Assembly: GCA_029233985.1 (NCBI GenBank)
Contig: JARGOK010000001.1
Span: forward strand, 681,096-745,095
DNA from: Candidatus Altimarinota bacterium
GTDB taxonomy: Bacteria > Patescibacteriota > Gracilibacteria > JAUYGZ01
DNA: 64,000 nt
Direction: 5' to 3'
Every line of letters starts with the position of its first letter. The first letter of the stretch is position 1. The translations under genes and the position numbers were made by a program. Below are positions 8,024 through 16,300 of the stretch, one piece after another. The notes under the pieces were generated by a model. That model was not told the DNA's origin and ran no database searches. It saw only the letters and a list, made by a program, of their open reading frames with translations.

Positions 8024-10624
8024 ATGAATACCCGTCCAGATAATGAACACCCGCCAAACCAAGAGATGTCACAGAAGGTGTATCATGCCCTCCGAAAACT
8101 GGCGGAATTCAAGCACCCTCAACTCCATCGCGTTATTTTGAATGTTCAACAGGGAGTTTTTACTGAAGATGACATGAAGGTGCTCACTTTTTATTGGACC
8201 GCATCTAAAGCATACCACCCTTATATCAAGGAAGTTTTGCCTTACCTTCATATCCTCAAAGAAAAAGCCAAGAGAAAAATGTTGAAGCAAGGTCCTCCTC
8301 CGACTCCAAAGGCTTATGTGGAGGTGAGAAACGAAATAACGTCGCTCTTTCAAACACCAGAGCGTATGACGACTCTTCTTGCCTCTCACCTCAAGGCAAA
8401 AGGGTTTGATCAGCTTCGGTTTTTGGCGAAAGGAGGTATGGGTGCCGTCTATGAGGCAAATAGTTCTCGGCTATCACGTCCATGTGTTATTAAAATCAGT
8501 CTTTCAACAGATAATATCAAAATGGTGCAAGCTTTTGAAAAAGAAGCCAAGATGGCTGCCCAAGTCAGCAAACATCCAGCTATAGTAGAAATATACGATG
8601 CCGGAACCCTCCATATTGTTGGCCAAGCAGTGAACTACTATGTCATGGAGCATATTGATGGTGGTGATGCTCATGAACTCATTGGACATATTCAAAACAA
8701 TGAAATGGAAGTGGAAATGTCGACACGCCTCGAACTTCTTCGGAATATTGCTAACGGTCTTGAGGTCATCCACAGACAAGGTATGACCCATCGAGATATG
8801 AAACCTGCCAATGTCCTGATTGATAAGTTCGATGGTACTCTCATTGCAAAAATATCAGACTTTGGTCTCGCTTCTGCTAGATATATGAAGCATTCACCTG
8901 CGGAGGTGATGAATGGAACAGAAGACAGCATGGAAAGCCTTACCTACGGCGGCGCAGTGATTGGCACCCCATCCTTTATGCCAGAGGAAGCCTGGAGAGA
9001 TCCACAATCTGCTGGTTCAGCTTGGGATATTCATGCGCTTGGACTGATAGCAGCTGAGCTTTTGACTGGGCATTCAAAAATGCAGGAATTCACCTTTAAA
9101 AGAAAATTTGGATGCGGAAGAGACTATGGAGTGGCCTATATGATGACTAATTTCCAATCCGCCATCTCTTATGATGACCCCGGGCTCGATGCACTCCGAG
9201 AATCTACTGAGGATGAAGAAATTTTGAAGTTCCTTTGCCAAATGACTTCACGAAATGCTCAAAAGAGACCGTCGGCTACCGAAGTCGTATCATTCTTTCA
9301 TGAACAACTAAAAAACAGATCCGATGAGGCCATGCAAATGCGTTCATTGAAAAGAAAGATGGCAAAATTATTTGCAGGGACGGCAGGAATCATTGGACTT
9401 TCTACACTCCTCTACTTCGCAACGAAACGTCCAGAAGACCATATTCATTATGCTCGAGAGCTGGAAAACCGAAGCACACTTGCCACAAAAATTCTGACTA
9501 CAAACGGACCACTGTCATCAGAAGTCTTGAAAAACCTTATTATAGATCTTCAGCAAACCCTTGAGAAGAAAAAAACTTTGAAAGGATTTGAATCTGAAGC
9601 TAATGAAACTCATCCAGCTGAACTTGAAAAACTTATTCAGACAGCAAGAGCTGCATCACAAGCGCAAAAATCATTGGATAAAGCGCGTTTATTACAAAAA
9701 GATGGAAAGCACGTCAGGTGCATCGACAGCTTGAGCAAGGTATACAAAACAGCACCAGAGTCTTTTAAAAACCACATTATTGAAATCATAAATAGCTCTC
9801 GATACGAGATCGCCATTAAGAATTATCACTATGGGGATACTGAAGAATTCATCAAACACCTTAATCATCTAGAAATACGTCAGTTTAATGGTCTCTCAGG
9901 AAAAAAGAAGAGAGAACTCAATCGTCTTAAAAACTATGTAGATCTCTGGGAAACCCGGCACAAAAAAAATGATGACGACGTATTCCTTGTCCTTGGATGG
10001 ACATCACATGAAACCCAAGTTGTAAAAAAACCCCAGCTTGTCCTGCAAAAGCTCCAAAAATGGGTTTCAGAAGCACAGTTTGGTGATAGTGATGCTCTGT
10101 ACAAAGCTCTGACGATGTACAATCAGCTTTTGGAGTATGCTACCAAAGCCCAAAAAAATCTGAATCGACAAGATATGAACCGTTTGCTCCAAACCGATGC
10201 GAAATATGCTTCTATTGCTCGACTCGTCCCACAATGCCGAAAAATACTTATTAAAGTCTTGGCAGAGTTTGAGACAGGAGTGGATAATATTCCTGGTTTG
10301 CGAATGAGATACCAACTCTTGAGCATGGAAATGATCAGCTATTACCAAAGTATTCTTTATACCCGGCTAAATACTCCGAACCTTCCAGATGGAATCTACC
10401 GTGGATTGATTGATAGAGCTGTCCCATTGTTTACGCTTATTCTTTCATTACAAAAAAATCTCTCTACCGGGAATACTCTTGGAGCTGATGCAAGAATAAC
10501 TCTCAAAAAATCTGCTCAAGATACCTATCGAAAAATCGAAGGTGAAGTTCCGAGAGAATTCACAAAACCAGTCGTTGATCTTTTGAAAAAGAATGAGAAA
10601 CTCAGAGAATTGCTGAAGAAGTAG
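8024..10624 (+). CDS. Membrane-anchored Ser/Thr protein kinase (Hanks type)
   Basis: 866 residues. A helical N-terminal region (1-120) precedes a complete kinase domain at about 125-430: glycine loop KGGMGAVYE (136-144), VIK Lys157, catalytic loop HRDMKPAN (256-263), DFG at 279-281, GTPSFMPEEAW in the activation segment, and DIHALGLIAAELLTG. One transmembrane helix lies near 449-467 (AGTAGIIGLSTLLYFATK). The remaining 400 residues are predicted extracytoplasmic and alpha-helical, with no PASTA, FHA or sensor domain I recognise. All catalytic residues are present, so it should be active; a role in envelope signalling is inferred from topology only. It has its own strong promoter and no partner phosphatase nearby. 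Confidence 0.9.
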   Translation: MNTRPDNEHPPNQEMSQKVYHALRKLAEFKHPQLHRVILNVQQGVFTEDDMKVLTFYWTASKAYHPYIKEVLPYLHILKEKAKRKMLKQGPPPTPKAYVEVRNEITSLFQTPERMTTLLASHLKAKGFDQLRFLAKGGMGAVYEANSSRLSRPCVIKISLSTDNIKMVQAFEKEAKMAAQVSKHPAIVEIYDAGTLHIVGQAVNYYVMEHIDGGDAHELIGHIQNNEMEVEMSTRLELLRNIANGLEVIHRQGMTHRDMKPANVLIDKFDGTLIAKISDFGLASARYMKHSPAEVMNGTEDSMESLTYGGAVIGTPSFMPEEAWRDPQSAGSAWDIHALGLIAAELLTGHSKMQEFTFKRKFGCGRDYGVAYMMTNFQSAISYDDPGLDALRESTEDEEILKFLCQMTSRNAQKRPSATEVVSFFHEQLKNRSDEAMQMRSLKRKMAKLFAGTAGIIGLSTLLYFATKRPEDHIHYARELENRSTLATKILTTNGPLSSEVLKNLIIDLQQTLEKKKTLKGFESEANETHPAELEKLIQTARAASQAQKSLDKARLLQKDGKHVRCIDSLSKVYKTAPESFKNHIIEIINSSRYEIAIKNYHYGDTEEFIKHLNHLEIRQFNGLSGKKKRELNRLKNYVDLWETRHKKNDDDVFLVLGWTSHETQVVKKPQLVLQKLQKWVSEAQFGDSDALYKALTMYNQLLEYATKAQKNLNRQDMNRLLQTDAKYASIARLVPQCRKILIKVLAEFETGVDNIPGLRMRYQLLSMEMISYYQSILYTRLNTPNLPDGIYRGLIDRAVPLFTLILSLQKNLSTGNTLGADARITLKKSAQDTYRKIEGEVPREFTKPVVDLLKKNEKLRELLKK

Positions 10625-10669
10625 AGAAGCTGCACTACAGGCTCCAATCATCTGAGATAGACCTGAGCC

Positions 10670-10696
10670 CTCTTCTTAAGAGAACCACGAAGTGGT
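10670..10696. terminator. Two small hairpins between convergent genes
   Basis: CTCTT-CTT-AAGAG (10670-10682) followed by ACCAC-GAA-GTGGT (10684-10696). Neither has a good T-run; they may act for either convergent gene. Confidence 0.3.
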
Positions 10697-10752
10697 GACT
10701 AAGAAAAACCGTGCATCATTTGAATCACTGAAAATCTGTACTCCTCTCCCTC

Positions 10753-12306
10753 CTAATTATTCCCTGAAGTATCCTCTAGTCTCTTCAAAGTGTAGTACAT
10801 CATCAAGTAAAAGTCCTCGGTACGGATCTTCCCGAGCCCATAGAAGATTTTTTCTGTGATCTCTGGAGTGATCATCCCCTTTTTTTGAAGATTGTAGACG
10901 TATCTTCTATGGGATTGCTCTTCTCTACTGGCTGTAGGAGAAACAGGAATACGCTTTACCAGCCTCGCATTTTTTATTTTTTCGTAGCGGTACAAGTAAG
11001 TCAACATTTTGGCGACATCGGCATTGGTTAGATCAGACTCATCTAAATCGGCCAGTCTTCTCACGAGTCTCTTGGACTGAATGAGTAACCTTCTTCGAGA
11101 AGTCCCTTTTAATAAGGCGCTGAACTTGCCTTCTCCTGTGAGAATATTTAGAAACTCAGCCTTTACTGGCGCGCTCCCTAAAAATCCTGACATGGGGAGC
11201 TCAGGCTGAACCTTTAAGAGGGCTTCTTTGATGAGGTCTTCTGAAGAAGTGATATCCTGAATGTTTGTCGGGAGCACAAAGCCTGTCTCCTCTTTTTGAG
11301 CCTCTGGAGCTGTTTCGTCTTCAGTAAACTTTGGCTCCTTTTGAAATTCTAAAGATTCAGGTTCTTCTGGAGAAGTCGGTTCCACTGGTACTTCCGGCTC
11401 AGGAGCTGGAGGCAAGTCCTCTTCTGGAGTCAGATCTAAGCTCGCAGTCGTAAAAGCCATCTCATCTGTGCTTCGGAGCCCCGAACTATCCTCAACGGCA
11501 AAAAAGAGCCGGTAGGTTTTTTCGCTCTCAAGATTGCCCACGTTTACGAATGTTGCATCCTTTGGCATTCTTTCTTCAAAGACAGAAATATTTGTGAGGT
11601 CATTGATGACTTGGACAGTATAGGCAGAAAGATCGTGGTCTGCGTTTTTTTTCCAATTGATCTGAATACTCTCGTCTCTATTTTTTGATACACGAAGTTC
11701 ACGAGGTGGCTCTGGTGAATGGTTTCTACTTCTAAAAGAAGATTCTAGTATTCCTGGAGTTGCTATATTATCGGAACGAATCTGTAAGAAAACACCAAAA
11801 CCAGAGAGCAAAATTATTTTTTCATCAGTTCCTTGAGGAGAATATCTCAAGCTCGCTCTGAAAGTTCTTTGCAGATACTCATGAACCTTCATGCTAATTC
11901 CTTGAATAAGGATACTATCTCCAGCTTTCAGTCCACCACTAACAGGGATTCGCAGTGATCTCTGATCTACTGAAAGGTTTTTCCAAGTCAGAAGTGCAGA
12001 TATACGCCCTTCGTCTACAGGGCTTCCGAGAATCATCGCATTTTGTAGTTCGTGTGAAATCAAAGCAGGCATATCTGTTGGGAACCCAATTTCTAGTTCT
12101 TTAATATTTGGTATGTCTCGAAGTACTTGAAGTGAAAAGGGAGGCAGTGGCGCAAGATTTCTGTGACGACTCGTATCTGTCCTCAGCGTGGATACTTGAT
12201 TAAAAATGAGGTCATCATTACCTTCTGCCATTGCTACATCAATCTGATAAGGATTCAGTATTGTTATACAGATCGCAGCAAGGAAAAAGGAAAGGATATT
12301 CTTCAT
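10753..12306 (-). CDS. Secreted protein with one fibronectin type III domain
   Basis: 517 residues. An N-terminal signal peptide (MKNILSFFLAAICITIL, cleavage near VAMAEG) is followed by a beta-rich region of about 150 residues. One FN3-like domain spans about 188-275 (PPRELRVSKNRDESIQINW, then SGLRSTDEMAF). A Pro/Glu-rich linker covers 277-325, and the C-terminal 180 residues are helical with many Arg/Lys pairs. No sortase, SLH or membrane anchor is seen, so it is probably released or held non-covalently at the surface. A terminator-like hairpin sits between its likely promoter and its start codon. Function unknown; FN3 domains generally mediate protein or carbohydrate contacts. Confidence 0.75.
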   Translation of the reverse strand: MKNILSFFLAAICITILNPYQIDVAMAEGNDDLIFNQVSTLRTDTSRHRNLAPLPPFSLQVLRDIPNIKELEIGFPTDMPALISHELQNAMILGSPVDEGRISALLTWKNLSVDQRSLRIPVSGGLKAGDSILIQGISMKVHEYLQRTFRASLRYSPQGTDEKIILLSGFGVFLQIRSDNIATPGILESSFRSRNHSPEPPRELRVSKNRDESIQINWKKNADHDLSAYTVQVINDLTNISVFEERMPKDATFVNVGNLESEKTYRLFFAVEDSSGLRSTDEMAFTTASLDLTPEEDLPPAPEPEVPVEPTSPEEPESLEFQKEPKFTEDETAPEAQKEETGFVLPTNIQDITSSEDLIKEALLKVQPELPMSGFLGSAPVKAEFLNILTGEGKFSALLKGTSRRRLLIQSKRLVRRLADLDESDLTNADVAKMLTYLYRYEKIKNARLVKRIPVSPTASREEQSHRRYVYNLQKKGMITPEITEKIFYGLGKIRTEDFYLMMYYTLKRLEDTSGNN

Positions 12307-12316
12307 AAGATAATCA

Positions 12317-12352
12317 TAAAAAAAGCTCTAATAGCTGCATGCTATCAGAGCT
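12317..12352 (-). terminator. Hairpin with U-tract directly upstream of the FN3 gene start
   Basis: On the minus strand AGCTCTGATAGC pairs with GCTATTAGAGCT (12352 to 12324), followed by TTTTTTT ending ten bases before the ATG at 12306. It can terminate the upstream lipoprotein gene, but lies inside the leader of the FN3 gene. Confidence 0.75.
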
Positions 12353-12356
12353 CTGT

Positions 12357-12384
12357 ATCATTACGAACTGAAGTGCCTTGTTAA
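12357..12384 (-). promoter_or_regulatory. Weak candidate promoter of the FN3 gene
   Basis: Minus-strand TTAACA (12384-12379), 16-base spacer, AATGAT (12362-12357). The start would fall at the first base of the hairpin. Confidence 0.35.
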
Positions 12385-12393
12385 GCAGCAGAA

Positions 12394-13008
12394 TTATTGC
12401 TCATCTGTATCTTCGATGGTCTTTTCTTGTTCCAGAACAAGTTCTACGCCTTCTTTGTATTCTTTTTCATAGAGCAGATTTCCCTGCTCATCCCATTGCC
12501 GAGAAATACCATCTTGTAGATCATTTTTGAAATTTCCTTCGAGTTTTTTCGTTCCATCTGCGTACCAGTAGAATTGTTTTCCATTTCTCACCCCTTCTTT
12601 GTATTCGCTCATGGTCTTCTTTTTTCCATCTGGATGATAAGTAATACTCTCTCCATCAAGTTGTCCATTCTTGAATGAAACCTCTTTGTAGAGATCGCCA
12701 TTTGGCCGCCATTCAGTTGATACACCTTCGAGCTGACCGTTTCTAAATTCATCTTGTTTGTGAATCCCCCCTCCTGGAAAATAAAAAGTGGTAGTCCCGT
12801 GTTCTTTACCATCAATAAATGAAGCTATAGATTCGAGGTTCCCATTATCATAGTATTTTTCGGATGTTCCGGTGTATGGAGATTCCACGCTGAGTTCGTA
12901 AGCCAATCCATCATCTCGTATCTCAAGCTCATCTGCCTTCATAGTAGGGCCAGTAGAACAGGCGGTGAGGGCCAGGAAAGTGATGAATAATACGGTGAGT
13001 TTTTTCAT
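12394..13008 (-). CDS. Lipoprotein with MORN-like repeats (YwqK family)
   Basis: 204 residues. The signal peptide MKKLTVLFITFLALTAC ends in a lipobox (L-T-A-C), so the mature protein is lipidated at Cys17. The rest is about six repeats of the MORN/YwqK pattern, G-x-x-x-x-Y-x-x-N/D-G-x-L/K, for example YYDNGNLESIASFIDGKEHG and YHPDGKKKTMSEYKEG. MORN-type repeats form beta-hairpin ladders. Related proteins are annotated as YwqK-family antitoxins, but no toxin partner is visible, so that label should not be read as function. It precedes the FN3 gene on the same strand, separated by a terminator hairpin. Confidence 0.85.
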   Translation of the reverse strand: MKKLTVLFITFLALTACSTGPTMKADELEIRDDGLAYELSVESPYTGTSEKYYDNGNLESIASFIDGKEHGTTTFYFPGGGIHKQDEFRNGQLEGVSTEWRPNGDLYKEVSFKNGQLDGESITYHPDGKKKTMSEYKEGVRNGKQFYWYADGTKKLEGNFKNDLQDGISRQWDEQGNLLYEKEYKEGVELVLEQEKTIEDTDEQ

Positions 13009-13029
13009 AAGGGGTGATTAAGGGGCTTT

Positions 13030-13035
13030 ATTGTA
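13030..13035 (-). promoter_or_regulatory. Extended -10 element of the lipoprotein gene
   Basis: Minus-strand TGC-TACAAT, 22 bases before the ATG at 13008. No convincing -35. Confidence 0.45.
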
Positions 13036-13202
13036 GCATAAGCAGAATGTTATGGATATTAGGAAAAAGTGAGATTGTCGAGATAGACAATATTTTTGAG
13101 ACTATAAAGATGAGAAGCAAGGCCACAAATCTCATAGATTTTTTATTTCTAATAGAAATCTCAAAATCATTTAAAACCTGCAGCATATCATTAATCCGTA
13201 TC

Positions 13203-13236
13203 TATCTGTACCTGCTCGCGCAACCTATGCGGAGTT
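13203..13236. repeat. 34-base dispersed repeat, copy 1
   Basis: Begins TCTGTACCTGCTCGCGCAAC and ends GCGGAGTTCC. An inverted copy with two mismatches lies at 44800-44833, 31 kb away. The two sequences show no relation outside this block. Confidence 0.8.
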
Positions 13237-13264
13237 CCAAGCCCCTATACAACAATATAAAAAT

Positions 13265-13301
13265 AGAAAACCCCCACCCGCTTGCGCGAGTGGGGGTTTT
13301 C
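13265..13301 (-). terminator. Strong terminator of the S-layer gene (bidirectional form)
   Basis: AAAACCCCCACCCGC and GCGAGTGGGGGTTTT form a 14-15 bp GC-rich stem with a TTGC loop, flanked by A and T runs. It lies 42 bases after the stop of the surface-protein gene. Confidence 0.9.
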
Positions 13302-13342
13302 AGAACCGTTAAGTTCTGTTCTTGTGAAAACGAGTCAAATGA

Positions 13343-16300
13343 CTAGTTAACAGCAGAACGAGAAACTCCAGTTACTGGAATTCCGTTGAACTTATTGGTT
13401 TGATTCATCACAGAAACGTCATTGTCGATGATCGCCAATGATACGTTTTGAGTGAGTGAAACTTGGAAAGAAGCATTTTTCCCTGCTTGAACTGCAGTTA
13501 CATTACAGTAAACAGTGTAAACACCACCTCCACCTTGTAAACGTTTACCAGAAACAAATTCTGATGAATTAAACGTTACAAATGCAACTGACGCTCGATC
13601 CTGACCACCTGCACCAGCAAGTGTCGGGAATGGTGTTCCAAAAGAATCACTATTAAACGGCGCATTCTTTGTTGCAAGAACAGTGTTGCTAGCATCACGG
13701 ATTTCACATCGATCGATTTTAACAGGTTCAGATGGAACTCCATCATCACCAGTCTTTGTGATCTCAAACTCGATAGATGATCCAGCTAGACCGTCTCCAA
13801 TTTCAACAGTTCCTGTTCCAGATTTTTCCATCTTGAACTTGAACATATCTTGGAGACTTGCAGAGAGCAAGTCAGAAGAGATAGTACCACCAGAAGAGAA
13901 GGTTACTGTTGCTTGTTGAACAATAAACCTATTGGCATTGAAGATAGACGGAGTACTTGGATTAAGTTCCGTACCAGCCTTACTCACAAAGCTTCCATTG
14001 TTTGCAGTTTGGAAAACTCCTTGTCTCAAGACGAGCTTGAAGTTTTGACCAGCATCTGCACCACCAGTAACTACTTGCTTCACCTTCAAACGAATAGCAA
14101 CAACCTTAGGGATGTCATTGTTAAATTCGTGATCAACGTCGTCGAAACGTACTTGTGTAGCAGAGATTGTACTAGCAGATCCAACAAAGACACCATCTAC
14201 AAACATTTGAGCACTTGCGAGCATAGCGCTTGCATTGTCGATCATAGTTGTATCACCAGGAGCTAGAGAAAGCAGATTAGCTTCAGCCCCAATAACTGTA
14301 GAAGTTGCGAATGTAAGTGTTACAGCTGTGTATGGAGATACTTGTACAAATGTAACGAGTTTTCCACTTGCACTACCGTTGAAGTTTCCAACGTTAGTAA
14401 GACTTGCTAACACTGTAGCTAGTTGAGCAGCAGTACGTGGAGCTCCATCTACACCAGTATCAGCATCGGTATCGATTACTGCGACATTGTCAGAACAATC
14501 AAGCTCATCTTCAAGTCCAGTAGCATTTACGTCATTGAAAGTAACTGTACAGAGTACAACTTGAGCAGCACCAGGATTGGTGGTACCGATAACAAGAGTA
14601 TCAGTAACATCTGGAAGATCTACATCATTAAATCCAACAGATCCACTAGCTGCACTACTTCGTTGTCCAGCAAGACGATTAGAGGTGTTAAAGCTACCAG
14701 CTTGAGCACCACCTATGACGATATTAGCGTCAACAGAGGCACCAGTTCTTTCGAAGATGATACCAGCTCCTGATCCACCTGAAACTTTGTAACCAGCAAT
14801 ACCGATAAGAGATCGGACTACAGCTGCTTGCTCAGCAATTGTACGAGCACCACCAGCATTGCTCAAAGCAATAGTAGCAGCACCATCTGCACAATCGAGT
14901 TCATCAGCAGCAGGTCCAACTCCAACGATAACTGTTACAGAACACACTGTAGTGACACCAATTATTCCACCATTTACACCTGTAACAGATGGTGTTACAG
15001 CACCTTGCTGGATGAGGAATGCTGGAGCAGCTGCAGTTAGCAGTGCGTTGACAACAGCACTATCCACACTTGGACGACCAGTATCAACATCGACACGGAA
15101 ATCCTTGAGGATAGAAGTAGCATTTTCAGACTCGACCTTGAAAATCAAAGCGTCGATAGTAACTGAGTTACTAGAAGTTTGAGCAATATATTGCTCACGT
15201 TCTTGAGATTGGTTACTAAGAAGGATGTTTCCACCTGTACTAACCGTAATGGTTTGTGCTGGCTTAACAGCATCGATCAAGTTCCCAGTAGCGATGTTAC
15301 GACCTGTAGTGGTTGTAGCTGAAGCAGTGTTATCGAGTTGGAACTGATAAGCAATGTTTGCAACTGCAAGTGCAGGTGTACCAAACGCATTTGATGGTTG
15401 ACCAGAACTATTGATATCTGCCACAAGGTAGAGATCAATTGATTTTCCATTTTTTACTGTAAATCTCCCTTCGAGGTTATCAAAAAGAAGCTTTCCAGTG
15501 TTATCAAGACTTTCAATATCTGAAACATCTTGAAGGATACCTTGGTCGTCCATTACCTTGAGACGAATACTCAAGAAAGTTCGTTGAGCATTGTCGATAA
15601 AGGCAGTATTACCAAAAGTGGCTCCATTTGGACCACCGATTGTGGTGTATTGGAGTTGGCTAAAGTTGATATCTTGTCCTGCATCAGCAAGAAAATTATG
15701 AACCGCAAGGATCACAGAAGACTCTCCAAGTGCGTAAGCGTTGTTTCCAACTGCAGAAGAGAGTGTTACTTGGATAGCAGATGCCTTCAACCGTTGACCA
15801 GCACCAGCGATGGCAGCACTTGGATTGATAGATCCAGCACCAAGCCCATCATTGTTGTCATCACGGACACGATCGTTTACAGCAACATTTTGAAGAGCCA
15901 CAAGAACGTTTGTAGATGCTACAAGTGTAGACTCAAGATTAGTCATGAAACCAATCACGAGGTTCTTACCAGCTTGAACATCGTATGATCCTTGGAAGCT
16001 GATAGTCGCAGTAGTACCAACAACACCAACTGAAGTTGTGTTATCCATGTCTACTGAGCTAAACAAAGTAGCTATATCTCGATCTTCATCGTCAAGAACA
16101 ACAAGACGCATGTTTGTGTAACGTGCGTTTCCTGCAGTTTGTACGAGGTTAGCTACGTTTGCGTCTGTAAGAGATACTTGCCAGTCTCGTAGTTGGAGAC
16201 GTCCACCAGAGTTGTTGACGAATGACCACTTAGCGAGAAGAGCAGAATTTACTCCTGCAGAGATATCACCAGCAGCAGGCCCTAGGAAGCTGAGAGAAAC

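Larger units (their letters stand above)
13009..13342. other. 334-base spacer between two minus-strand genes
   Basis: Holds the lipoprotein promoter, the 34-base dispersed repeat and the S-layer gene terminator. The rest is AT-rich and I see no gene in it. A 110-codon plus-strand frame runs through the terminator and is not credible. Confidence 0.6.

Noticed and set aside
12394-13008. Toxin-antitoxin system around the YwqK-like lipoprotein
   Set aside because: The protein has a lipobox and no toxin gene is adjacent; the family name alone is not evidence.
13014-13346. Plus-strand frame of 110 codons
   Set aside because: It runs through the S-layer terminator and the dispersed repeat, has no promoter or start signal and no protein-like pattern.
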